A stretch of DNA of 64,000 bases from Crocodylus rhombifer (taxonomy: Eukaryota > Chordata > Crocodylia > Crocodylidae). The position numbers and the translations under genes are program-made. Below, piece by piece: positions 34,471 to 46,430 of the stretch. Positions within the stretch are counted from its first letter, which is position 1. Every line of letters begins with the position of its first letter. Under the pieces are notes generated by a model. It was not told the origin of the DNA. It made no database searches and saw nothing but the letters and a program-made list of their open reading frames with translations. The stretch lies in assembly GCA_038503035.1 (NCBI GenBank), contig JAVSML010021662.1, forward strand, positions 62,001-126,000. The letters are read 5' to 3'.

Positions 34471-34742
34471 TTATCTGCTTTCAGAGCCTTGAGGTGCACT
34501 TTCACAGAAACCCGTGCACCACTCTGCCTGAAACCTGGCAGGCCCGATGCCCGCATGAAGGGCTACCATCACTGCTGCATTCCTCCTGCTCTGCCTTAAC
34601 ACACACAAGTGATACAAGTTTTTCTTTCAAAAGTTTGAGGTGCACTTTCACAGAAACCCCTCAACCTATCTCCTTGAAACTTGGCAGGCTTCATGCCTTC
34701 AGAAGGGGCTACCATCGCTACTGCTTTCATCTGAATACACTT
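34471..34742 (+). repeat. Tandem duplication, about 146-bp period, two units
   Basis: gaggtgcactttcacagaaa occurs at 34491 and again, as tgaggtgcactttcacagaa, at 34636, 146 bp apart. Each is followed by related gaaacctggcagg / gaaacttggcagg and gggctaccatc blocks. It lies directly between the hAT transposase end and the CR1 insertion, so it is probably the 3' untranslated part of the hAT element. Confidence 0.8.
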
Positions 34743-36578
34743 CTTTGGCACGTGCCTGTAGGGTGTCAGTCAGGAAGGGCAAGGCAGCTGTAGAACTCAG
34801 GCTAGGGCAGGGATTAAGGACAATAAAAAGTCCTTCTTTAGGTACTTTGGGAGCAAAAAGAGGGTGCAGGGTAGCATAGGACCCCCCTACAGGACGGGCA
34901 GGGGGGCTTAGTGATGGATAGCAGGGGCAAGGCAGAGCTTTTTGCCTCTGTCTTCTTAAATAGGAACCTGGACAAACCCTCATCATGCATCACAGACACC
35001 AACAGGGGGAACATCAGCTGCCCAATGGTCAGTGCTAACATGGTAAAATGATACTTGGAGGGGCTGGATGTATTCAAATTGCTGGGACTGGAGGGACTCC
35101 ACCCATGGGTATTGAAAGAATTAGCGAGTGTCATAGATGAACCACTGGCAAGAAGATATGAGCACTCATGGTGTTCGGGTCAGGTCCTGGAGCATTGGAA
35201 ATGGTCCAATGTCATCCCAGTCTTTAGAAGGGGAGGAAGAAGGATCTGGGGAACTATAGACCAGACATCCTTACCCTCTATCTCTGGTAAAATCCTAGAA
35301 AAAATTATCAAGGAACACATCTGTGGGAGCCCATTGGCTAATGTGATGTGGAGGGGCAACCAACATGGGTTTATAGCAGGCAGGTTCTTTTTTACAGCAA
35401 GGCCACCAAATGTTTAGATGCAGGAGGCAAGGTGGATGTTATCTATCTGGACTTCAAGAAGGCCTTTGACATGGTATCCCGTACCATCCATATAAATAAA
35501 CTGAGGAGATTTGCCTTGGATGATTGCACGGTAGACTGGGTAGCAAACTGACTCGAGGGTTGCACTCAGAGAGTGGTGGTGGATAGGTTGGTGTCAACCT
35601 GGAAAGATCTGTGCAGTGGAGTCCCTGAGGGCTCAGTTCTGGGACCAATGCTCTTCAACATCTTCATCAGCGATCTGGATGAGGGGGTGGGAAGCACCCT
35701 GTCCAAATTTGTGGATGACACAAAAATACGGGGTGAAGCTAACACCCTGGAGAGAAGGAACCAGATTCAAGCTGACCTAGACAGTTTGGGGAAGTGGGCA
35801 GAGAGCAACAGGATGCAATTCAATAAGGACAAGTGCAAGGTGCTGCACCTAGGGAGAAAGAACTGCCATCATACCTATAGGCTGGGAGGTGACCTTCTCG
35901 GCACCACTGAGGCAGAAAGAGATCCTGGAGTCACTGTCGACTCCAGGATGAACGTGAGTTGTCAATGTGACAAAGAAGCTAGCAGAGCCAGTCGCACCTT
36001 GTCGTGCATCCATAGCCCTTCACAAATAGGTCCAGAGAGGTGATTCTCTCCCTCTATACAGCACTGGTCAGACCACAGCTGGAGTACTGTGTCCAGTTCT
36101 GGATGCCACAATTCAAGCAGGATGCAGACAACCTGGAAAGGGTCGAAAGAAGAGCCACTCATCTGATTAGAGGCCTGCAGGGGAGGCCCTACAAGGAAAG
36201 AGAAGGCTGAGAGGGGACCTAGTGGTGGCATACAAATTCATAAGGGGAGAGCAACAAGAAGTAGGAGAAGATCTGTTTACCAGGGCACCCCCTGGAATAA
36301 CAAGAGGCAATGGCCTAGGTTTCTGGAGAAAAGGGTTAGACTGGACATTAGAAAAAGTTTTTCACAGTCAGGGTTGCCAGGATCTGGAATGGGCTCCCCA
36401 GGGAGGTGGTGCTCGCCTCATCCTTAGGGGTCTTCCAAAGGAGACTGGACTGGCACCTGGCTGGGATCACATGATCCCAGGTCGGGTGCCCCTTTTCTTG
36501 CCTGCCAGGGGCAGGGGGTTGAACTAGATGGCCCACTGAGGTCCCTTTCAACCCTGAAATCTATGAATCTATGAATCT
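34743..36578 (+). mobile_element. CR1 LINE, 5'-truncated, RT largely readable
   Basis: Begins in the pre-RT linker (VRKGKAAVELRL) and ends in an ATCTATGA repeat tail (36559-36578). RT motifs in order are PWVLKELASVIDEPLA, GKILEKIIKEHIC, GNQHGFIAGR, VIYLDFKKAFD (first catalytic Asp), VPEGSVLGPMLFNIFI and FVDDTKIRG (FADD box with Ala replaced by Val). The thumb motif FNKDKCKVLHLG follows. The longest open piece is 35573-36043 (156 codons). Several frameshifts and a stop at about 35551 inactivate it. It splits a hAT element: the hAT end resumes at 36579. Confidence 0.93.
35055..36043 (+). pseudogene. CR1 reverse transcriptase remnant
   Basis: Open pieces at 35055-35417, 35348-35551 and 35573-36043 cover RT fingers, palm and thumb. 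LDFKKAFD and FVDDT provide the two Asp motifs. Frame changes occur near 35390 and a stop near 35551. Beyond 36043 the C-terminus continues in further shifted pieces (36222-36527). It lacks the N-terminal endonuclease. Confidence 0.88.
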
Positions 36579-36750
36579 GCATAAAAATGATAAAGTTATA
36601 GGTATTTTAGTGATTCCCATTATAGTCTATGGCTGAATCTCCAAATCAGCAGAATCAAATTGGGACAGCGTTTCAAATCACCAGATCAAATCACTGACCC
36701 TCCAAATTGGCTGAATCTGAAGTCAATCCTTGCTGCTTTGCACAGGCCTA
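36579..36750. mobile_element. Terminal end of a hAT element (TAGGCCTGTGCAAA)
   Basis: Reversed from 36750 it begins TAGGCCTGTGCAAAGCAG, and the following stretch carries gatttgg / gattcag motifs. This matches both ends of the foldback element at 23969-24782 (TAGGGGTGTGCAAAA and TAGGGCTGTGTGAAG). No opposite end was found upstream of 34187, so the left half is lost or beyond recognition. Confidence 0.75.
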
Positions 36751-39619
36751 CTACCTGTCCCCAGGAAACCAAATGTCCATGTTTGTGTGGATGCCCCCCT
36801 TGAGAGTTGAAGCTGTAAGGTTTTGCAGTCAGAGTCTGTCTCCTATGCGCCATATTCTCTGGCAAAACAGAGTCCAGTCTGGGTTTGAGACCTTGAACTG
36901 CTGCTGTTAAAAAAAAATTAAAATTGAGTGCTGGACAGGGCCATAGAGTGACATTCTCATTAATACAGAGCTGTGAGCCTGAACTGCTGCATACAAGTTG
37001 TATAAAAACATACTGCTAAAGATCTGAGGTATCCGTTGTTTTCTGAAAGTCAGCTCCTGCCTTTGGCTAATGCAAAACAAACACCTGATAATAGTAAAAT
37101 ATGTATTTTCCCTTTCTCTGGCTACCTTCATGCATACCAGCACAGATATATTTATGGTATTTCTCCCCTCGGTTCTTCAAAGGCAAATGTCTCTTGTGAA
37201 TGGAAATCTTCCTTTTTTATTTTATGGTAATCTTTAATAACTATTCAGTGAGGTACTCAGCTGCTGAAAATAGGGTTTCTTCATTGAAACTGATATTGTG
37301 ACCCTCCTTTCCTCCTTATAGCACAGACACTGTAGTTAATATAATGCGTCTCTCACCAAAATATATTGAATGTCAGCTCAAACAGATGCCTCAAGATGTT
37401 CTTCCATAATATGTCATTGCTCACATTTATAATGGGAGGCTCTCTGCTTGCATAGCACCTACTGTATGCAACACTGGTTTGCACTCTGTTTATCAACCTT
37501 CTTTGGAAGAAAAGGTGGGGGCGGGGAGAGGGGATACTGTCCCATCTCTATCATTGCTGCCAGGAGAAATTTACCACAGTCATGAAGTAATTTATATATT
37601 TGAAAAATTAAATTGTAGATTTCTGGACTTTACTTCAGATACATTCTACCCTATTATCCAGGTATATATTTATGGGCTTGGATAGATTTAATCAAAATGA
37701 TAAAAAAAATGTCAGCTGCATTCATGTGTCAATTGCTGCTTAACACCCCAGCTTATATGTCTCATAAAGGTTGTTTTCTTGAATGCTGGAAAAAGGAAAG
37801 ATTGAAATCCGTAGTCCTGGGAATGGCAATTTTTAATGGTTTTTGGAGATGTGCCCCTGAGGACTCAAAACAAGATGGAGTACTTTGGTGAGGACATACA
37901 CGGCAGCCTACTTAAGAATGTTTCCCTTTCCTATTTTAAGAGCTATATATAGTATTTTTAATTTCCCCCTGGAATAGCTAAACAGCTGACAAATATTTCA
38001 GGCAACAAGGTAAGAGGGAGAAATGTGTTTCTCTTCACTGGAGGGCAAAGGTATGTTTGATATTCAAAGTACCATGGCCCTTTTAAGCAGTTCATTGTGA
38101 GGAATGCTGGACAGGTCGGGCTTAATGAATGTTTTCCTTTGATCCTCAAGATGCAATATTCCTGACGTTGGATTCTGCGAAGTGTAGCTAGATTCAGACC
38201 TGAATTCATAGCACATTTGTAAACGGAATGAGAGTGAAGAGCTTTGTTTTTGCCTTCAAAGGATTAGCACCAGAAAACTGATGCTCATTTTAGCTGGTAA
38301 CCCTTTAGGAATATATGAACACACATATTGGTAGACAAAAATATTATTATTAGCTATATTACCTAGATACCTTATTCAATGGCCATTGGAAACTTATGGA
38401 TAGACTGCCATTGACTTTGGTGGGCTGAAATCAGGTTTTAAAGAGAGAAAAGCCACCCAACTTCCTTTGGAAGGCAAACATAAAGTACACACATCTCTTT
38501 TCATAGATTAATAACTGCTTCTTTAAATTAGGATTTTTTTCAAGCAATGTATTTCTCATGGTTTGAAACATGGTATGCACTATGTCACCTCTTATCTGCT
38601 TAAATGATATAAAGGAAAGTTATGTGGTTCTATACATTGGTTTTCTGATGTTCTATCAATAGTGTTCAGTGTTGCTTGAATGGCCAGAGTAGCTTGAATG
38701 GAAGTGCAGTGGACAATTAAGAGAAACTAAATGCATCTGTCAAACAACTTTGAGATTACTTGAGCATCCCAGCAGGCTTTTTTCATCTAAATCACCTGAA
38801 AATTTAGGAGAATGCCTAAGCTGAAATCAATACAATTGTGTGTAAGCTGCTTTGCAGTATAGTCACCATGAGTGTTTTCATTATAAATTGCTTTGGCAAG
38901 ATTTACAGCATTCAGGTATAGCTAAAAAACGTGGCTTTTTAAAAATTTTCATTCAAAAATACTATTTACATACTTACTGTGAATCAGAGAAATTTGTAAT
39001 TGTTGTAGTGAAACTAAAATGGTCAAGGAATTAACATTTCAGAAAAAAATGACCTGAAAATGAGCAGAAAGTGAATGTATTGTATTTTTACTATCTGCTC
39101 CAGAGGATGTTGGTTGCAAAAACAGTCAATCTTCACTGAACTCTAAGGCCAGTGCAAAATAAGCTTTACAATTATTTTGTAGGACTGAATGAGATTGTCT
39201 GAAGCATTTAGTCCAACTGCATTTTTAATAGGAATGCTTTTAAAAGCAGGAAATGCAAAATATTTTTATTGAATATTTTGTCTGTTACAACTTGAGCCAA
39301 ATGCAATTGTGGTTTACCACATGCATCTCCTAAATTTGGATTACTGAGAACTATATAGGAATCCACCCCCTTTAATCGGGTTGGGTTGCCTTGTCCCCTT
39401 TTGAAAATTCTCAGGGCATTTTTAGTACAGATGTGTGTCATGGGGTTGTTTATTTTTCCCTAAGTTGCATCGTTGCTTCTCCTTAAATGTGTTATTTTGG
39501 CTGACGTTGTATAGCGATATATGTTTAATGTGCCCCCGTGTATAAACATCCATTCATTTCCTTAGCTGAGGAAGTATCCATGCTGTGGAGTGGAGAGGAC
39601 TCTACACATCATGGAATGG
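36751..39619. other. Unassigned noncoding sequence
   Basis: About 2.9 kb with no gene or bounded repeat. A fragment at 38405-38435 (ccattgactttggtgggctg) resembles the common 'cattgacttcaatgggctt' amniote repeat. Confidence 0.35.
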
Positions 39620-40115
39620 AAATATAGAAATATAGGGCTGAACGAGGCCTCAGGCAGTCACCTACTCCAACCTTCTGCACAACCCCTTCTCTAAACCATC
39701 CCAGGTATATGCTTGTCTAGCATGCACTTTCCAATAACAGAGGTTCCACAAACTCTCTGAGTCATTTTTGTTCTAGCAATTAACTGCCCACAGAGTTAGA
39801 TTAAAGGTAACTTTCTAATTGAAATCTCCCTCGTTTCCATTACTACTTGTCCTGTCCTCTGTGGACTTGGTGATGAATTCGTCAGTAACCTCTTTATAAC
39901 TACCCTGTTTGTATTTGCAAATTATTGGATTCTCCCCAACATCTTCTCTTCTCTAGACAAAATCTCAGTTCCTTCAACCTTTTCCCCATATGTTAGTTTT
40001 GCTAAAGTAATCACTTTTGTTTTCCTTTGGCTTCCTTCTAAGATGTTCATGTCTTTCTTGAAGTCCAGCGCCCAAAACCAGATACAGTACTTAAGTGAGG
40101 CTCACCGCTGCTGAA
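39620..40115 (-). mobile_element. Old CR1-clade LINE 3' fragment
   Basis: The plus strand shows aaatatagaaatatagggct at the 3' end, then actccaaccttctgcac, tagacaaaatctcagttcct, cttgaagtccagcgcccaaa and accagatacagtacttaag. These are antisense CR1/L3 landmarks at high divergence. Confidence 0.75.
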
Positions 40116-41197
40116 TATAATAAAAGAATTGCTTCCCATGACTTGCTTATGCTAATACATACCAGTATGCCAGTGTGCTTTTCTGCAATCATGTTACACT
40201 GTTGCTGTCATATGATTTTAGAAAAGGGACAAGTAGTGAGTGATAGGAAGGAACAGCTGCAAGATGAGGTATTTGGATAAGGAAATAAAATGTAGGAGAA
40301 AAAAGCAAAAAATAGATCATGCAGTTACTTTATGCTTTTAGAGACTTAAAAAGCAAGTAGTAAGAAATACTCAGAAATGGAATCTCTTTTTTTAGTATAC
40401 TTATGTAATTAGTTGCTGAAGTAGTCATGTTTCTATCATTTTTGACTAGTGATAAAGAAGGGAAACAGTTTACTAAGAAATATATTGTGCCTTGTTTGGG
40501 AAGGAGACTGTAGTCTGTAAAATTAGGTCTCTGGAAAAATCCACTAAATAGAGTGTGATCACTTGCTTGTATCTAGAGTTATGGTCCAGTGCAGCCAATC
40601 TTATTATTATATAAACTTTCATCCATTTGGCCAGTAGGAACAAGATAGGCAATTATTGCATAAATGTAAAAAGATAAAACATGTAAATCACCTAAAGTAG
40701 TGGCAATGGGCAATCTTAATTACCCAGGCACAGACTAGATTACATTAAGTAGAGGAAATAAGTCTGAAATATGTTTTGGTTTTTTTTGATCTGGCATGAG
40801 ACTGCTTTCTAATTCAATCTGTGCATCAGTTGACAGGGAAAGGAGAAAGAATGGATTCTAGAGTAACTCGGAGAGAAAAAGTTTGCAGGAATAACGTTGG
40901 AGGCCACTCTGGGCTCCATCATATTAGCCTGGGTCAAACATGCACGAGACTGGGAATTAAAATGGCAATCAAAGCCAAAGAGAGGAGTGGAACGGTGGAG
41001 ACACAACAATCAAGTCCGAAGTGGCAAACTCTGATGGAAAGTAGGGCAAATTGAACACATTCAAAGACAAAAGAGAGACCAGACAGAAGACTGAGAACAG
41101 CACAAGCTCAGGCTCATAAAGCTCATGCTATCTGCTGTTGATTTAGTTAGTCTACAAAGTGAAAAGATATGATAATAAATATAGAAGAGTAAAAAAA
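40116..41197. other. Unassigned noncoding sequence
   Basis: Nothing recognised. Confidence 0.35.
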
Positions 41198-41650
41198 TAG
41201 GGCTGGATGGGAGCTCAGGAGATCACATCTAGTCCAACCCCCTGCTCAACGCAGGACCATCCCCAGCTAGATCACCCCAGTCAGTTGGGCCTTAAAAACC
41301 TCCAAGGATGGAGATGCTATCACCTCTGTAGGTAGCTCCTTCTAGTGTTTTACCACTCTGCTAGTGAGAGTTTTTCCTAATATTCAACCTAAACTTCCCT
41401 TGCTGCAGCTTAAGGCCATTGCTCCTTGTTTTGTCATCTGTCACCACTGAGAACAGTCTAGCCCCAACCCATCCTCTTTTTAACACCCCTTTCAGGTAGT
41501 TAAAGGCTGCTATCAAATCCCCTTCTTCTGCAGACTAAATAAGCCCAGTTCCCACAGCCTCTCCTCAGAAGTCATGTGGCCCAGTCCCCTCACTATTTTT
41601 GTTGCTTTCTGCTGGACCCTCTTCAACTTGTCCACGTACTTTGTACGCAC
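41198..41650 (-). mobile_element. CR1 LINE 3' fragment
   Basis: Plus-strand landmarks are agtccaaccccctgctcaac, ccttaaaaacctccaaggat, gagagtttttcctaatattc, ccttgctgcagcttaaggcc, cagtctcctcag-type text and tttgttgctttctgctggac. The LINE is on the minus strand with its 3' end at about 41198 and is 5'-truncated at about 41650. Confidence 0.9.
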
Positions 41651-43059
41651 ACAAATAGATGCTTATACTTAGTGGCAAAATAATTCATAGGAATTCATAC
41701 AAAGATGTTTAAATCTGAGACAGAAGGTAAAATATTTTTTACTATCAAAGGATTTCTCATGATGTTTTATCTTTTAGGGTAGATACAAGTCCACTGAAGC
41801 TAATGCAAAGGCTTCTGCTGATTTCATGGGCTTTGGCTCAGGTCTGTTGTGAATGATGTCTTACTACAACCTTTCTCCTTTCTTTCTCCTCCTTTTCCAT
41901 TCACTAAGAGCATTTCAAGGTATTCAGACTGTTTTTTGGGACATCTCTTTTGAGTTCATATCCAGCCACCGGGTTTTGTATAAAGCTTAAAATGTGAGCA
42001 ACATTTGTTTTGTTTCTCTGCTTGTTTGTCCTGAGCCCTCTGCCCATACGATTAGGTGCTCTGCATATGTTACAGTGCAGGAACTATGGGTGAATTCCAC
42101 TCCAGAGGAGGCAGGGAGGAGGAAATGTAAGAGGCATGAGCTATTTAAGTCAATTGCCCCTGATGCAAAGCTCCAGAGAAATGCAGGTCTTTGAAAGTCA
42201 TCACTGCTAGCTACAAAGAATTTATGACCTTTCAGGCATTTTTTATTATTCATTCTATATTTTTCATCACATGTGTACTTAATGTTTTACTAGTTTTAAC
42301 CTAACATCAGCTACCCTTACTGTGGTCTTGTTTCTTCTTGCTACTTCCACCAGTGCACTTATTGTGGTCCAAAATATTCTGCATGCTTGGACTATAGTGC
42401 CACAAACTCTGTTGCATTGCTTTAACTTCCATGGAACAAGGCCGGCACAAGCCTGCTCATTATCTGTCCACTTGATTGGTTTGTCCAGGAGGGATTTCTT
42501 AGTTATTCATTCTTCATGGTGTGTTTGTTTGGAAACCTTTACAAAGGAATGTCTTGCACAGCCATAATGTGAGGATTTTTGTGGTATCTATTATTGGACC
42601 AACTGCATGGTTGGGATAAAGTTAGACAAGGTTTTGAATGCAAGGCATTCTTCACCAGTTCTCATTGAGTCTACTTGTATAGACATAACACATATCTGAA
42701 TGTCAGAATTAATTATAAAGTACAGATGGAGTTGAACTGATAATTGCTGTCCTGGATCTTCCAGGGCTTTGGACTGTGCAGTTTTAGAAATTTCTTTCAG
42801 TATTAATTTCATAGAAGCCACTTGTCACATTCAGCTTTGAAGTGGATCCCTCCAACAGTTCACAAATGTCCTAATCTGGGATTTGTTTGGAGTCTATCTC
42901 TAGTTCAAGGAAACCTTTCCAATTATGCTTCATCTTCTACCATACTGTTAGCTCCCCACTAAGATCCTTTGACCAAGCAAAAATGTAAGACTAGTACTAG
43001 AGTTACCAGGAAGGGGTTACAAAAGCATCTGAAACAAAAATGCCAAAGGAAATAGAGAG
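41651..43059. other. Mostly unassigned sequence
   Basis: No gene recognised. 41783-41845 resembles the palindromic amniote repeat with 'ccactgaag...catgggctttggctcagg'. A dispersed repeat copy lies at 42577-42665. Confidence 0.35.
42577..42665. repeat. Dispersed repeat, copy 1 (ATTGGACCAACTGCATG)
   Basis: tattggaccaactgcatg, gttgg, ataaagttagacaagg-tt and tgcaaggcattcttcacc recur in the same orientation at 44430-44505. I recognise the motif as a common sauropsid repeat but cannot name the family. Confidence 0.65.
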
Positions 43060-43365
43060 AGACCCCTGTGCTTCTCAAAGGATGTTGAAGTAAACATCTA
43101 AGCAATAAGACCATCAAAGCTATTAGGGGACACAAATGGGAAGTTAGTGACTGTCAGCTTGATAATATTGCTGACAGCTTGAATGATTTCTTTTCCTCTG
43201 TGTTCACAAAGGGAACTGAAGGTCACATCCCTGAGACTAGGATACATTTTCCTGAGGGGAAAGTGAAATGTTAAAAGGCTTTATGATTATACCAGAGGAG
43301 AAAGGCAATTAGAAGTATTAAAAGTTGACAGGCACCAGGTCCTGATGAATTATACTTCAGAATTC
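43060..43365 (+). mobile_element. L3/CR1-clade LINE fragment, pre-RT linker
   Basis: The frame through about 43150-43255 reads LDNIADSLNDFFSSVFTKGT, the conserved linker of L3/CR1 ORF2 just before the RT, followed by IPE and FPEGK. Upstream pieces are decayed and the RT itself is not evident. The 147-codon antisense frame at 43486-43929 lies downstream and shows no recognisable domain. Confidence 0.75.
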
Positions 43366-44905
43366 AGAATTCACAATGGAAGTAAAGAGTCTTTCCTGGG
43401 GATTTTTTGATAGGTCATCCAGGAAAACATCAGTGGGGAGAATGAGGACCAGAGGCCTGAAGATTTGATAAAGCAGTTGCTGAATTCATACGACTGAATG
43501 AAAGGGAGGAAGACCAGGTAGTAGAAAGTATTGGGAATGTCCTTCAAGGATATGGTAATTCTTAAGCAATGCCTTCCCATTTAGAAATACATAAAGAACC
43601 TGTGGATTCCTTGAAGTAATCTTGGGGGCATCAGCATCTGTTGTAGTTTGGGTGGTTTCTTTGGGGGAGAGGAGAATGGAGGTCAAGACAGATGATGTTA
43701 CCACTATGATTACAGACATGGGAGGTTGCAAGTGGTCTTGTGATGAGCTGGGGATGGAAAAAAGCCTTGTTGGCCTTGGGTGGGTGGAGAAGGAAATTGG
43801 GATTAGATAGTGAGAAGATAAGTAGAATCCACAGGTGACTGAACCTCTGACAGGGCAGTCCATGTCAGAGCAGATATAAGAAGAGGGAAGTGGCTTAGCA
43901 TTTTTGTGACTCTTCAACTCTACTGCCATAGACAGTAGAATCCATCCTGGATCATTTCATTGCATGACTGACCTACTATGGCAACTAATTATATTCCTAA
44001 AGACTCTCCCTACTCAGAAATTATCCCTAGTAAAGGGATTAAGCTAAGAATTAAAAATGATCCTGTTCTTTCTATTCTATTCTGTTTAAGCATTATAAGT
44101 GCACTCCTCACCATGGTATCCAAGCATCTTTTGTTTCCAAGGGACTGGAGACTGAAAGTAAAATAAAAACATTTTTCTAACCTCAAAACTGGCCTCTCTT
44201 TGACAGCATTGATAGATTTCTCTCTGTGTACACATGGAATTCATTTATTTCAGTCATCTGTGTTGCATGCTTTCACATGGGCTATTTTTATCAGGTCATG
44301 TAAATACATCCAGATATCTCAGAAATAAAGGTGGAAAATAATTAAATATTAATAAATAAATACTAAAAAGATGGTGTGGCCTAGGGTTACATAACAGAAT
44401 AAAGATGACTAAGATATTTTTGATACTATAGAAGCATTGCTATCTTTTATTGGACCAACTGCATGCTTGGTATAATGTCATACAAGCTTTAGAACTCTAG
44501 ATGCCGTTTTAATAGATGATGATGATTGGAGTGGGGGTACAATCTCCTGTGGGACTTGCGCCACCATTTCCCATTGTCTGAATTTCTGCTAAATGCCTGT
44601 GACATTTTTGGAAGAAGAAAGCTAAAATGGTGTTAAAGGTTTAAGGTGATGCAACTAAACATGCTGTAGATGGCTATTGGAATAAATATGATTGTCCTTT
44701 TATCTACATTAACTATGGATAACAAAGAGGATGTTGACCAGTTATTTGGAGGCTCATTGTTTTTTCCAGTTTATTATATACAATGCCATTGCCTGGTTTT
44801 ACTCTTTAATTTTATTATGGTACCACCTTGAGACCTCTACCAAAATTCTGCCATTGTACCTTAAGCTGTACAAAAGCATAGTAAGAGACTAATCTTGTTC
44901 TTAGA
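43366..44905. other. Unassigned sequence with one dispersed repeat
   Basis: Apart from the repeat at 44430-44505, no gene or bounded repeat is recognised. Confidence 0.35.
44430..44505. repeat. Dispersed repeat, copy 2 (ATTGGACCAACTGCATG)
   Basis: gctatcttttattggaccaa, ctgcatgcttgg and atacaagcttt correspond to copy 1 at 42577-42665, about 1.8 kb upstream and in the same orientation. Confidence 0.65.
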
Positions 44906-46430
44906 GGGCGCGCCTACATGAGATGTTTACTGGGCAGTTGACTAATTAACTGCACAGTAAATGTTTCAGCAATGTTTTAGCATCTATATGTGTGCCCCTA
45001 TTAGGGCGCACAAAACTAATAAACTCTGCAGCATGGTAGTACTTGTATTTAGTTGTAATTACCTTATCTACAAGTCCAAGTAAATACAAGTACTACCCTC
45101 CTGCAGAGTTTTTTCATGTGCAGCAGTGCACGTGTACACACTGACAGGCAGGCTGGGGAATGAGGGCTAGCCCCACACAGAAACATCCTTGTGTCTCCAC
45201 CAGCCCCTCTGTAGCACATTGGGTGCTTGTACGCCTGATGAGGGTTTAGTCCTCAGGGTTTTATGCCCCCTAAATTGAAATGGTGGGGCCAAGTAAAACC
45301 CTGAGGGCTAAACCATTTCAATTTCCCTGTCATGTTATGGTGAGGGGCCTCATCCTTTTTTTTTGGTCACAGCCTGCCCATGGTTGGGGACAAGCTGCCA
45401 GTGGACTGAGCAGCCCATGAGCTGCAGGGGGCCCTGGTCTGTCCTTTCAGGGTAGCAGCACCTCCTGCTGCTGCCTGGGTGAGCTGCTGGTAGGCTGGGT
45501 GCTGTTTCAGCTTGGAAGTAGCACCCAACCTGATTCAACTCTTCCCCAACCCCCTAGTCTGCTGGCAGCCTACCAAGGTGGACCCAGGGGGCACCGCCAC
45601 CATGGAGGGAAGGACCAGGGCCCCCTGCAGCTCAGGAGTTGCTCAGCCAACCAACAGCTCACCCCCAGACTGTGGGAGAGGCAGGCAGGCTCCACTGAAA
45701 ACAAAAAAAAAGGGATTGAGCCTCTCACTGCTTCTGCTTTCAGCAGGCAGCCTGTGGCTTGCAAAATGCCTGGAGCCACCCAGGAACAGGCTGGCTTGCC
45801 ATGGGGCAGCATGGGGAGGAGGCAGGAGGGCAGCTGGGCTTGCTGGTGGCTGGAGAAGGCAGAGGGGATCGTGTACGGAGTGCTGGAGGCCCAGGTGGGC
45901 TGCTAGCTGGTTGGGTGCTGCCTCAACTGGGAGGCACCCAATTCAACACTTCCCTATGTCCTCCTGAGCTTCCATCACCCTGTGCACTGTCCCTGCCACC
46001 TTCTCTGGCCACCAGCAAACCCAGCTGCCCTCCTGATGCCTTCCTGCGCTGACCCAGAGGCAAGCCAACATTTCCAGGAGGCTCCAGGGGGTCAGCAGAG
46101 CCTGCCTACCTTTTCTGTGGCCAGGGGGTGAGCTGACAGCTGCTTTGTTGCAATTTGTAGCAATGCAAACTAAACTATATTGGGATATAGTTTAGTTTAC
46201 AACAGTGCAAACATTTAAACCCCTCAGAACACTTGCATGTGTATAATGTGATGCCATTAAGCTAAAGTGACATTTTTGTCATGTGTACATGGCAATGGCA
46301 TCCTGTGTACAAGTGCCCATTGAGTCCAGTCAGAGCAGCCCCAGGCTGTCAGGCTGAATCCCTGAGCCCCCTGCCAGCCAGGGCTGCTGCTCCACAGTTT
46401 ATTGCTGACTCTTACGTGTAGACAAGCCCA
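44906..46430. mobile_element. Multi-palindrome DNA element, Harbinger-like ends
   Basis: The left end GGGCGCGCCTACATGAGA pairs with the reversed right end GGGCTTGTCTACACGTAAGA. Flanking aga on both sides would fit a 3-bp duplication but could be chance. Inside are four nested hairpins: 45021-45051 with 45081-45112; 45243-45270 with 45290-45322; a large one of about 150 bp, 45353-45510 with 45560-45715, containing a perfect 21-bp match at 45419-45439 and 45613-45633; and 46167-46180 with 46185-46198. 45503-45545 is also directly repeated at 45915-45952. Open frames up to 151 codons (45499-45967) lie in the GC-rich hairpin and are read on both strands, so they are not genes. No transposase is seen. 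Confidence 0.7.
45353..45715. repeat. Large imperfect inverted repeat, about 150-bp arms
   Basis: The left arm contains gagctgcagggggccctgg (45419-45437) and the right arm its exact complement at 45615-45633. The agreement extends outward through cagcctgcc, caacagctcacc and a ttttttttt/aaaaaaaaa pair. Inward it reaches ggtaggctg and ccaacc. A transcript of either strand would form a long hairpin. Confidence 0.8.

Noticed and set aside
43486..43929. 147-codon minus-strand open frame
   Set aside because: No recognisable motif. It lies just after a decayed L3 fragment in otherwise noncoding sequence.
45499..45967. Overlapping 135- and 151-codon frames in GC-rich DNA
   Set aside because: They sit in the large inverted repeat of the element at 44906-46430, with open frames on both strands from base composition.
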